Below, in pieces: positions 1 to 8,100 of a stretch of DNA of 8,904 nt. Both the position numbers and the translations under genes were made by a program. A model generated the notes under the pieces. The model did not search any database and had not been told where the DNA came from. It saw only the letters and a list, made by a program, of their open reading frames with translations. The DNA lies in assembly GCA_012838685.1 (NCBI GenBank), contig DUOU01000190.1, forward strand, positions 1 to 8,904, in the 5' to 3' direction. Every line of letters starts with the position of its first letter. The stretch's first letter is position 1. Source of the stretch: Bacteroidota bacterium (GTDB lineage Bacteria > Bacteroidota > Bacteroidia > Bacteroidales > VadinHA17).

Positions 1-2138
1 AGCAGCGATTGTTGGCCCTCTTCTCTTTCAGGGTCTTTCTTAAATCTTATATCCTTACTGTCTGGAAATACTTCATAAACCTTTTTAGATATAAATCCTG
101 ACCCTTCATACTCTGTTGAGTTGCTTTTTATGTCTGCTTCAATTTTTTGCAAAAGTCCGTTTAAGGCTTGCAAATAGTCGAAATGGCTAATTTCTTTCAG
201 TCGATTGGTTGTACCGCTAAAAGTGATTTCCAAACCTGCTAAAAAGTCTTTGCTTTCAATGAAATTGGAAAGTGAACCAATACTCGGAAAGTAGTGTGAT
301 AAACTTTCGAAGTAGAAAAACGGATTTTGACTTAATGCAAAACGAATTGTGTTTTTTGGAATTTCAGTCAGCTTAACATCTTTGGTTTTAATTACTTCAT
401 CATTGGATTGTGTCGGCTCCATTTCAAAAAAGGCACTTGACATTCTGCCAACTCCCGAAGATAATGTGTGTCGATAGTTGGTTTTCGTAACTCCTAAATC
501 GGCAAACGATTTAATGTTGTCAAAACTCTTTGGAATTTTCTTATTGAAGAAAACGTGTCCGTCTTTGTAAAAATCTGTTTTCTTAAATTCAGGTTTTAAA
601 AACAAATTGAGTTGAACTAAATTAGCATCATCTTCATAAATACCCGAATCCACAAGGGCTTTCTTCAATTCCGAAATGTAACGGCTATCTTCTTTGGTGT
701 GATAATACAACTCCTCCAAGATTTTCAAGTCGTTAGAAATATCATTATCAAATTTTCGGGTAAACTTATCTTGTCCTTTCTCCAAGGCAAAGGGGAAATA
801 TCTTGCTCCGCGACCAATTAACTGTGCTTCTGAAACCGTGGTCTTTCCTGGTTTTCCGTCCTTTCCGTCCCGGTCTTCGTAAAGGCGAACGATATCAAAT
901 AAATTCAAAACGTCCCAACCCTCATTCAGTTTCTGAACTGCAAAAACGGCACGGATTGGATTGTTTTCATCCTCTAAAGTGTTGAGTAATATTTGATTTT
1001 GTTCGGCTTCAGTATCATTATTGGCACTAAGGCAATTTTCAAATTTAAAATTGGATTGAATGCGTTTTACAATCTCGGAAACTGTAATTCCTTTGGTTTC
1101 AAAAAATCGGAACGCCTTTTGAACGACTGGAACAGTGGAAGTTTTTTTGATTTTCTCCACCATTGCAACCGAAAAATCGTCAATCAATTTGTGGAAGTTT
1201 TCTTTGTTTTGTTCCGATTCCTTGATCGTCCTTTTTGCTTTAAAGAGAATGACAGGCTTCAAATTGATATTGTTTGAAGTTGCCATTTCCTGACGATATA
1301 AATTCAAAATTAAAGCTTGAATTATTCGGTCTTGCTCATTATACAGAGAACGGATGAGGTTTATTTCTTTTGAATATTTGTCAATACGGAACTGAGCGAG
1401 GTCATATTTGAAAATAACCTTGTTTTGATAGTGTTTTATTAGTTCTGCCGTTTTGGTATCGATAGTTGCCGTAAACTCCAGTAAGATATTTTCAAAATTA
1501 GAATCATGAATTTTCTTCACGGTGTCTTCCCAACTGCTAAACAGATTGCCTGATCTTGTTCCAGCTACCAAATGATGTGCCTCATCGGCGATCAAAACCA
1601 TTTTTTTCTCCTTGAAGTCTTCGTAGGTTACGCTATTTTCTTTAGTGTTGCTTAGGTCAATATGAAGCTGTTGAACAGTGGTAAACTTCAAATTAATATT
1701 CTGATTGTCGGCTTCGTCAAAGTTTTCAATCTCTTTGATTAAGACCTCTTTTCCTTCAATAACAATTTTGTGGTTAAACAGGTATTTTGAAGCCTGTGCG
1801 TTAAGAAAATTGTCTTTGGTTTTTTGAATGATATTGTTGCTGTTTACAAAGAACAGAAAGTTGCGGTATCCTTTTTGGTAAAGGTGCAATATCAGGCCCG
1901 CCATGATTAAAGTCTTTCCACTTCCTGTTGCCATATTGTAAAGCAGGTGAAACGGTTTTTTGGGCTTGCCTTCAAAATCTTCCGAATCGCAGAGAATATA
2001 TCGCTGAAAAGCTTCAGTCTGATAAGGTCGCAGACTAAATCCGGGCTTTAAATTGTCGGTTATGTGATTAGGAACGGCAACTTGTGCAATGGCTCTTTTG
2101 CCAAATTCCCGAATGAGCTTATCGTATAAAAATGGCAT
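1..2138 (-). CDS. res: Type III restriction enzyme Res subunit (helicase part; C-terminus outside window)
   Basis: This is the restriction subunit of a Type III R-M system. In this family Res acts with Mod, uses ATP for translocation or sliding on DNA, and cleaves near unmethylated sites. An open minus-strand frame runs 712 codons from the ATG at 2136-2138 off the window edge. SF2 helicase motifs appear in order: a Q-like RPYQ at residues 37-40, Walker A ATGSGKT at 70-76, DEAH at 185-188, TAT (motif III) at 223-225, NEGWD (motif V) around 405-409, and QLIGRGAR (motif VI) at 439-446. The NEGWD form and the early Walker A are typical of Type III Res. The PD-(D/E)xK nuclease domain normally lies beyond this point and cannot be assessed. 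Several stretches checked codon by codon (around 1-60, 540-600 and 1140-1200) are in frame. The start was chosen because it follows a polypurine tract and gives the usual N-terminus. It lies downstream of mod and rhuM on the same strand. Confidence 0.93.
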   Translation of the reverse strand, partial: MPFLYDKLIREFGKRAIAQVAVPNHITDNLKPGFSLRPYQTEAFQRYILCDSEDFEGKPKKPFHLLYNMATGSGKTLIMAGLILHLYQKGYRNFLFFVNSNNIIQKTKDNFLNAQASKYLFNHKIVIEGKEVLIKEIENFDEADNQNINLKFTTVQQLHIDLSNTKENSVTYEDFKEKKMVLIADEAHHLVAGTRSGNLFSSWEDTVKKIHDSNFENILLEFTATIDTKTAELIKHYQNKVIFKYDLAQFRIDKYSKEINLIRSLYNEQDRIIQALILNLYRQEMATSNNINLKPVILFKAKRTIKESEQNKENFHKLIDDFSVAMVEKIKKTSTVPVVQKAFRFFETKGITVSEIVKRIQSNFKFENCLSANNDTEAEQNQILLNTLEDENNPIRAVFAVQKLNEGWDVLNLFDIVRLYEDRDGKDGKPGKTTVSEAQLIGRGARYFPFALEKGQDKFTRKFDNDISNDLKILEELYYHTKEDSRYISELKKALVDSGIYEDDANLVQLNLFLKPEFKKTDFYKDGHVFFNKKIPKSFDNIKSFADLGVTKTNYRHTLSSGVGRMSSAFFEMEPTQSNDEVIKTKDVKLTEIPKNTIRFALSQNPFFYFESLSHYFPSIGSLSNFIESKDFLAGLEITFSGTTNRLKEISHFDYLQALNGLLQKIEADIKSNSTEYEGSGFISKKVYEVFPDSKDIRFKKDPEREEGQQSL

Positions 2139-2157
2139 TACTTTTCCTTCTTTTTTT
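2136..2157 (-). promoter_or_regulatory. Ribosome binding region and TAATG junction at the res start
   Basis: Just upstream of the res ATG, the minus strand carries a purine tract (about 2142-2157) containing AAGGAAAAG, a reasonable Shine-Dalgarno-like element in a lineage that often lacks one. The bases over the ATG read TAATG, so a TAA stop (2138-2140) in another frame overlaps the start by one base. This is the usual arrangement for translational coupling. The frame that uses this stop is the reconstructed RhuM tail, not the surviving rhuM frame. Confidence 0.55.
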
Positions 2158-2277
2158 CAGTTTTCAACGCTTTAAGTTTTTATTAGCCTGCTCTATGCTC
2201 GCAATAAACTGTTTTTCAACATCCGAAAGCTCAATTCCCGTTTTGCTTTTGTAAGTTTCGTATTCTGTCAATGCAAT
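2138..2277 (-). pseudogene. Out-of-frame C-terminal remnant of the RhuM-family gene
   Basis: Directly after the rhuM stop codon, the minus strand has a second readable frame. It gives IALTEYETYKSKTGIELSD followed by VEKQFIASIEQANKNLKR, and stops at 2164-2166. The ALxEYExY pattern resembles, from memory, the tail of full-length RhuM proteins, where it comes roughly 100 residues or more after the VQNKLH segment at which the intact frame ends. The middle of the C-terminal domain therefore appears to be deleted. If the five-A run (plus strand T 2177-2181) had one more A, the tail would continue as KKLKALKTEKKKEK and stop in the TAATG at the res start. The deletion is inferred and has not been aligned to homologues. 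A short independent peptide or the 3' end of another lost gene is less likely. Confidence 0.55.
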
Positions 2278-2828
2278 TTGTTTTGAACTGTTTGAAAAAA
2301 TTGCTGGGTAATGCTCGCTTGCGGGTCGTAGTCTATACTTGTGGCGTATATCTCAAGCACTTTCCGATAAAACACCTTTTCAGATGAACGAATATCCCGA
2401 ATACGTTCAAGTAGCTCTTCAAAGTAGCCACCGCCTTGCTTCAGCAAATCGTCGTTCATTGTGAAGCCTTTAACCAGGTATTCCCGTAAACGTTCGGTTG
2501 CCCAAATGCGGAATTGCGTTCCACGAAGAGACTTAACCCTATAACCTACTGATATAATGACATCTAAATTATAATGTTTTATACGATAATTTTTACCGTC
2601 CGCAGCAGTTGTCAAGTATTTCTTGACAACTGAGTTTTCATCCAACTCTCCATCGTCAAAGATGTTCTTTATGTGCAAGCTTATATTTTGTTTTGTGGTT
2701 TGGAATAGCTCAACCATATCCGCTTGGGTAAGCCACACCGTTTCATTTTCCAAATGAACTTGAATTTTTAACTGCCCATCTTCTGTTTGGTACAACAAAA
2801 TTTCACTATTTGATTTTTCAGGCAACAT
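2268..2828 (-). CDS. rhuM: Truncated RhuM-family protein within the R-M operon
   Basis: The 186-residue product matches the N-terminal half of the RhuM family, named after a Salmonella pathogenicity-island gene and of unclear biochemical function. ENETVWLTQADMVELF (28-42) and TTKQNISLHIKNIF (44-57) form a predicted DNA-binding helix-turn-helix region. The hallmark GYRVKSLRGTQFRIWAT is at 95-111, and SIDYDPQASITQQFFQTVQNK is near the end. Family members usually have about 320-340 residues, so roughly 40% is missing: the frame stops right after QNKLH, and tail codons persist in another frame downstream. The ATG lies only 3 bp after the mod stop, so it is almost certainly co-transcribed and probably translationally coupled to mod. 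RhuM homologues are often found near restriction systems in bacterial genomes. Whether the truncated protein folds or acts is unknown. The family call is strong; a role in controlling or assisting restriction would be inference. Confidence 0.85.
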   Translation of the reverse strand: MLPEKSNSEILLYQTEDGQLKIQVHLENETVWLTQADMVELFQTTKQNISLHIKNIFDDGELDENSVVKKYLTTAADGKNYRIKHYNLDVIISVGYRVKSLRGTQFRIWATERLREYLVKGFTMNDDLLKQGGGYFEELLERIRDIRSSEKVFYRKVLEIYATSIDYDPQASITQQFFQTVQNKLH

Positions 2829-2831
2829 TCT

Positions 2832-4850
2832 TTATTTTTTGATTTGGTAAAAATCTTTGGTTACTCTCTTTTCATCATCTGTGCAAGCAAAGTCGGCATC
2901 ATTGAGCGAAGAAAGGTTTACATACATCTGGTTTTTGTCCAGCAATTCCATCAATACTTCCTTTTGCATCTCCAATGTAAATTGCTTAAACTCCGGAATG
3001 GAGTTTTCAAACTTCTGTAAATCAATGCTATATTTAAAGAAAGACTTTTCTTTCATATGCTCCCAAATCCGCAAAAGTGCTTCGGTGTTTTTCGCTTCTT
3101 CAATTTGTTCAATAAAAGTTTGGTTGTATTTCTTTAATTCGAGATAGACAAATGAACCACCGCCTTGCCAATTGACTTCTGAACTAATACCACTTGAATC
3201 TCCATTTATTACATTTTTCAGTCTTTGGACACAATCCTCTCCACCATAGTCTAATTGTTCAATACCGATAAATTTTCTATTTAATTTATGGGCTACTGCC
3301 GCTGTCGTCCCACTTCCTAAATGATAATCTAAAATAATATCACCTGGTATAGCGCTCATTTCTATTATTCTTTGAATCAACTTTTCAGGCTTTTTCCCAC
3401 GTTTGAGATTAACATTGCCCTCATTGGCAATGCCTGTAACAGGTATTTCATCGTGTGTCCAAAAATCATTCATAGTTGCAAGCCGGAACACCTTGCCATC
3501 TTCAACTTCTGCATAATCTTTTAAAAATAGAAGTATGCCACCATTAATATAAAATGATTTTATAGGTGCACCTTTACTTTTACCCGAAGTTGGGGTATAT
3601 TCAACAGAATATAATGTTTCAGGTTCTAATTCAGATAATATTTTTTGCTGCAATGAGCTTTCTTTTTGTTGTGCAGCTTCTCTGACTAAATACTCAAAGT
3701 CATTTAGCCTTTCTTCATTGCTTACTTGACTTGGTATTCTTTTGTATTCATAATCACTATGTCTATATATCTTAATCGCATTTCCTCGGCTATCTTTAAT
3801 TTCCTTTTCAAGAACTCTCGTTCCTTCGGTTTTTAAAAGAAATGTATATTGACTTAGTGCTTTGTCTGTAGCTTCAACTCGTTTTTTAATTAAGTTAGTT
3901 GTTGGTTTATTGTTTTTTGAATAACATAATATATACTCAGTAGAGTTAATAATAAATGAAGTACCTTGACCTAAGGCACTTCTTCCTTCTGAAGTTCTCT
4001 GCCAAGTAATTTGAGAAACAAATTTTTTCTCAGTAAATAAATCATCCATTAAAGTCTTTAAATAAGCTTGACCATCTTCATTTGTCTGAACATACAAAAG
4101 ACCATCTGAGGTAAGTAATTGATAGGCTATTTCTAGCCTGTTCTTCATAAATGAAAGCCAAGTCGAAAGCTTGAAGTTACTATTATACGCAAAGGCATCA
4201 TCACTTTGTTTTTCTTTGAAGTAATACGGCGGGTCTATATAAATCAGTTTTACTTTTCCTGCAAATTCTTCTTTTAATGTATGCAGGGCTAAAAGGTTAT
4301 TTCCTTTTATTATAAGATTGTCTGTTATTGTGCCGTTTTCGTTTCGGTTAAATTGGTCAAGTGGTTTTTCACCGTCTTTGTCAATGCGTTTAGCATTGGT
4401 CAAAACCTTCGGCTCTAAAAGTTGGGTGATTTCGTCTTGTGCCAAAATTTCATTGAAGAAAATCTCTTCACGTTTGTCTTCTTCCCGGCTTTGTCCGCCT
4501 TCCAAAACGCAGTCTTTAAATGGCCAAACTAAAGCCACTTCGTTGCGTTGTTTCAGATACTTGCCGTCAATGGTCAGTCCAATCTTGTTTTTGTATTGGG
4601 TGTAGCTATCGTTCAGGTAGTTTTTTTGCTCCAGAAACCGCATAAATAGGTTTTGGTTAAAAACCAACATCTCTTTTACTTTTACAAAAAACTTGTCTTT
4701 CAGTTCCGCATTATCGAGCAGCAGTCCGATCAGTTCTTCATCAAAATTTTGTGCCTTGTTCAGCACCACCCATTTTTTAAGTTCTCCGTTATCTGTTACG
4801 AAGTTGGGTTCTTTTTTGAGTTGTTGCTCTAATGTTTCGTATAATTTCAT
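2832..4850 (-). CDS. mod: Type III DNA methyltransferase Mod subunit (beta-class, adenine-N6)
   Basis: This is the modification and recognition subunit of the Type III system. It transfers a methyl group from S-adenosylmethionine to adenine at an asymmetric site, and Mod dimers carry Res. The 672-residue length fits the family. The catalytic motif IV DPPY is at 206-209, in IYIDPPYYF. The SAM-binding motif I follows at 508-515 (DYHLGSGT), with FIGIEQLDYG after it. DPPY before the glycine motif is the beta-class order. The target recognition domain should lie between them, about residues 280-470. The C-terminal GGGSFVYLELKKYNQ (563-577) is a Type III Mod signature. The N-terminal 180 residues are the usual family extension. 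The ATG at 4848-4850 begins the MKLYETLEQQ helix and sits 27 bp below a promoter-like box. The middle of the gene is markedly AT-richer than its ends, suggesting recognition-domain exchange. The specificity cannot be read from sequence. Confidence 0.95.
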   Translation of the reverse strand: MKLYETLEQQLKKEPNFVTDNGELKKWVVLNKAQNFDEELIGLLLDNAELKDKFFVKVKEMLVFNQNLFMRFLEQKNYLNDSYTQYKNKIGLTIDGKYLKQRNEVALVWPFKDCVLEGGQSREEDKREEIFFNEILAQDEITQLLEPKVLTNAKRIDKDGEKPLDQFNRNENGTITDNLIIKGNNLLALHTLKEEFAGKVKLIYIDPPYYFKEKQSDDAFAYNSNFKLSTWLSFMKNRLEIAYQLLTSDGLLYVQTNEDGQAYLKTLMDDLFTEKKFVSQITWQRTSEGRSALGQGTSFIINSTEYILCYSKNNKPTTNLIKKRVEATDKALSQYTFLLKTEGTRVLEKEIKDSRGNAIKIYRHSDYEYKRIPSQVSNEERLNDFEYLVREAAQQKESSLQQKILSELEPETLYSVEYTPTSGKSKGAPIKSFYINGGILLFLKDYAEVEDGKVFRLATMNDFWTHDEIPVTGIANEGNVNLKRGKKPEKLIQRIIEMSAIPGDIILDYHLGSGTTAAVAHKLNRKFIGIEQLDYGGEDCVQRLKNVINGDSSGISSEVNWQGGGSFVYLELKKYNQTFIEQIEEAKNTEALLRIWEHMKEKSFFKYSIDLQKFENSIPEFKQFTLEMQKEVLMELLDKNQMYVNLSSLNDADFACTDDEKRVTKDFYQIKK

Positions 4851-4877
4851 TTATATCAAACCCTTAATTTTTATTTT

Positions 4878-4885
4878 CAAAAATA
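4878..4885 (-). promoter_or_regulatory. mod: Putative Bacteroidota-type -7 box for mod
   Basis: On the minus strand these bases read TATTTTTG, an exact match to the TAnnTTTG -7 consensus of Bacteroidota sigma-ABfr promoters. The box ends 27 bp before the mod ATG, which would give a leader of about 20 nt. A TTA within the palindrome at 4894-4906 lies roughly where the TTG -33 element is expected, so the upstream element is imperfect. The match is short and the region AT-rich, so chance is possible. Confidence 0.45.
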
Positions 4886-4893
4886 CATTTTTT

Positions 4894-4906
4894 AGGTTAT
4901 TAACCT
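4894..4906. repeat. Palindrome AGGTTA-T-TAACCT upstream of mod
   Basis: A perfect 6-nt inverted repeat around a single central T covers the predicted upstream (-33) promoter region of mod. This position and shape fit a dimeric repressor operator. Many R-M systems carry such control sites, and the RhuM-family protein has a predicted helix-turn-helix, but nothing in the sequence shows that it binds here. The loop is too short for an RNA hairpin to be the main explanation. Confidence 0.4.
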
Positions 4907-4996
4907 TTCAGATTTTCGCAATTCTTGTCAATGAGTTTCAAAGATGATAGGTGGACTGAGGACGCATTGGCAAGAAAACAAATATTTTTGCAAACT

Positions 4997-5009
4997 AAAG
5001 CATTGCTTT
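4997..5009. repeat. Palindrome AAAGCA-T-TGCTTT in the spacer
   Basis: This is a second perfect 6+1+6 inverted repeat about 100 bp from the first, with a different sequence. It sits inside a looser outer pair, GCAAA at 4990-4994 and TTTGC at 5007-5011. On the minus strand it lies about 115 bp past the stop of the DUF2723 gene and is not followed by a clean U-run, so it is a poor terminator candidate. Its function is unknown. Confidence 0.3.
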
Positions 5010-5125
5010 GCGTGATGGTATAGAGGCCAGGATCCAGGGAGATCAAAAACAGTTTGTATAAGGGGCACTTGAAATCTATCTGACAATAAGGCTGCGGACA
5101 GTTAGATCAATGGTCGTGCTGTGGA

Positions 5126-8100
5126 TCAGATTGAACCTATTATCGCGGTGAACCTTGAATAATAGTTGTTTATATCCCGGGAAATCTCTCCTCCCAACCC
5201 CTCCTCTCCGTTGCCAAGGCAGGCAGATGCCGCGGTTGACAGGTTCTGAAGGGCCATTTGAATGTTATATTCCGCGCTTTTGACCAGATAGCTCTCCTGA
5301 CCAAGAAAATAATCGATCTCCTCATAATAATGGCTCCTCATATCTGCCACCATTTGTATGGCTTTATCCCGGTTTCCGGCCTTAAAATAGGCCTCTATAA
5401 TATTCCCCACATAAGGATCATACAGAATTTTATCCAGAGGCAAAGCCTCCATGCATCTGTCAAGAACCTTGTTGGCTTTATCCTGTTCGCCTTTTTCAGC
5501 CAGAGCAATGGCCAGTTTGGCATAGTTCAGACGTGCCCTGATTACCGAAATATTCCTTTGATGATGGTAGTCGATGTTCACTTTCGGATCGTTCGCGCCG
5601 CCCCAGGCAAATTTGTTCATCATATTGTCATACATGATATCGGCAGCTATTGCCCCGTAGTCGAGCCACCCGTTATTATGCGATTTTATGGGTACCAACC
5701 TGTAGGCCAATCCTTCAAGCTGAAAATACTCCTCCAAACCCATAACATCGTTGCTATAACCCGAAACGAAATATATTGGCCTCTCCCATTCGTTGTGGGC
5801 AAGGATGTCGAGTATCAACAACTGGCTCTTCGTAATATATGAGCCGGAGAGATTTATGTCGATGTAGGGAACTATTTTGGAAGAGTCGCTTATATCAACA
5901 ACACCGGAGGCGATAACTTTACCGGGATCGACGGGAATTCTGACAGTTCTCGATGGTACTATATCAAGATACTCGCCGTCTCTCGTTCTGGCTTTTGTCT
6001 GCGTGTTCTGGCTCATGATCCAGTCGATAAGCGTTGCCGCCTCTACCGGTTCTTTCGTGCGCTCAACAATATAGACGTAGTTGTTGATACCGTCATAATA
6101 TTTCTCCAATGGGAGAGTAATGGGGAGAGGAGCCGATTTATAAGCCTGTTTTTTCATCTGTTCAATATACCAGTCGGTATTGAGCAGCATAAGATTACAA
6201 ACCCTGATATCGGTTCTTTTGTCCTCTACCTCCTGGGCGTACCAAAGTGGAAACGTGTCGTTGTCGCCGTTTGAAAACAGTATCGCATCGGGAGCGCACG
6301 ACTCCAGATAGTTGAAAGCCACATCGCGGGTCAGGTACCTGCCCGATCTGTCGTGGTCGTCCCAATTTTCCGCCGCCAGGATCAAGGGAACGAAAAGACA
6401 TATAATAGTTGAAACAATAGCCGATATTTTATTGCCAACAAGCTTTGATATCCACTCAAAAATTGCAAGCATACCCAGGCCTATCCAGACGGAGAAGAAA
6501 TAAAACGATCCAACATAGGCATAATCCCTCTCTCTGGGTTGTTCCGGAGTCTGGTTCAGATAAAAGACAATGGCCAAGCCTGTCATAATGAAAAGAAACA
6601 GAACGGACCACCACCCTTTATTGTCCTTGTTGAGTTGGAAGAAAAGACCGAAAAGTCCCAGAAGAAAAGGTAACATAAAGTATCTGTTCCTGGATGTGTC
6701 GCCGGCCATCGAAGCGGGGAGGTTTTTGGATGTGCCTACACGAAAATTATCTATGAAGTCGAAACCCGTGATCCAGTTGCCCTCAAAAGCGCCGCCGGTA
6801 CCTTGGGTATCGTTCTGTTTGCCGGAGAAATTCCATAAAAAATATCTCATATACATAAACCCAAACTGGTATGAGAACATGAATTTAAGGTTATCCCTGA
6901 AAGAGGGGACTTTTACAAGGTTTTTATCGCCCGTAACAGGGTCAGTTACCGCAACGGGAACCCCATTGTCGCCACCCCAGCTTTTGTAATATTCAATATG
7001 GGTTGGACTGGTGCTGTACATTCGCGGGAAAAGCGTTACAAACCGGTCATCGTACTCCCTATCAAAGCTGTTGTGGGTTATAACATATTTTTCTCCGTTG
7101 TACGCGTAAACAGGGTTGGTGACTTTATCCGCCTTAATAGGGGCGTTATAGTATGGACCTATAAAAAGGGGATTTGATCCGTACTGTTCCCGGTTAAGAT
7201 AATATAGAAGCGAGAAGGGATTGGAAGGGTTGTTTTCGTTTAAGGGGGTTCCGGCGGATGGTCGGATAACTATGATGGCCGTAGATGAAAACCCTATCAT
7301 TATTACCAGTAAAGACGAGAACAACAGGTTTGTTGTCTCTCTGCTCCTGTTGGCCAGTATCCACACAACAAGGGAGGTGGAAGCCAGGACAAATATGTTT
7401 AAGAAAGTGTTTTTTGATACTACCCATATACCCGTGAAGAATAGGGCAGAAATAAATATTATCCTGTTTTTTTGAAGGTTGTTGGACTCGATTGATAACC
7501 AAACCGCATAGAAAAGCAGAAGGAACATCAGGATTATGTGTGAAACCATCCCGCTGTTGACGGGCAAGCCCAGCTTGTTCACAAAAAACAGATCAAATTT
7601 TGTTGATATTGTGACCAGCCCGGGAATAATACCCCAGATAAATAACGCTAAAAGTATAAATGACAATACAACTGTTGCCAGAAATCCCTTCCAGGAAAAC
7701 TCTCTCTTTTTGAAGTACCAGATAAGAAATATGGCGGGCAACGTGAGCAGGGTCAACAGATGGACACCAATAGAGAGCCCCATTAGGTAGAAGACCAGAA
7801 CAATCCACCTGGAGGAATCCGCTTCATCAGCACAATCCTCCCACCTAAGGATTGCCCAAACAACAATAGCCGTAAAAAAAGAGGAGGTGGCATAAACCTC
7901 TCCCTCAACCGCTGAAAACCAAAAAGAATCGGTGAAAGCGAAAGCCAGTGAGCCAACAATACCGGCACCCATTATGGCTATGATCGACGATGAGGAGAGT
8001 TGGTCGTTATTTCTGGTCAATATTTTCTTCGCGAGATGGGAGATGGTCCAGAAGAGGAACAGAACGGTAAAAGCGCTCATAAGGGCTGAAAGGGAATTTG

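Larger units (their letters stand above)
4851..5125. other. Intergenic spacer between the R-M locus and the DUF2723 gene
   Basis: This 275-bp stretch has no gene I can support. It holds the predicted mod promoter (4878-4885), a 13-nt palindrome at 4894-4906 and another at 4997-5009. The longest small plus-strand frame runs 4931-5023 (30 codons, ATG to TAG). A different frame from about 5013 reads DGIEARIQGDQKQFV before a stop. These could be fragments of a decayed gene, but I recognise no family. No clear rho-independent terminator follows the DUF2723 gene, which points the same way as mod. Base composition changes across this spacer, so it may contain the edge of the acquired R-M segment. 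Confidence 0.5.

Noticed and set aside
803..1277. Two plus-strand frames opposite res
   Set aside because: They overlap the conserved helicase motif V-VI region of res on the other strand, and their translations look like non-protein sequence.
1..2138. Res lacking a nuclease domain as evidence of a pseudogene
   Set aside because: The frame is open to the first base of the window, so the missing domain is explained by the edge, not by a lesion.
4621..4627. Seven-base A/T runs in mod (4621-4627) and res (1142-1148, 1601-1607) as phase-variation tracts
   Set aside because: Phase-variable Type III mod genes use longer homopolymers or tetranucleotide arrays. Seven-base A/T runs are expected by chance in AT-rich sequence.
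4990..5011. Imperfect inverted repeat as a terminator for the DUF2723 gene
   Set aside because: It is about 115 bp past the stop, the stem is AT-rich with a very short loop, and no U-run follows on the minus strand.
5013..5110. Reading of GALEIYLTI and nearby residues as a TPR gene fragment
   Set aside because: The match is a few common residues interrupted by stops and frame changes. It cannot be told from chance by eye.
5258..5842. Long open plus-strand frame (194 codons) opposite the DUF2723 gene, and several shorter ones in 6312-8270
   Set aside because: They lie antisense within a well-supported 1069-residue gene, match no family I know and have no start signals. They are shadow frames.
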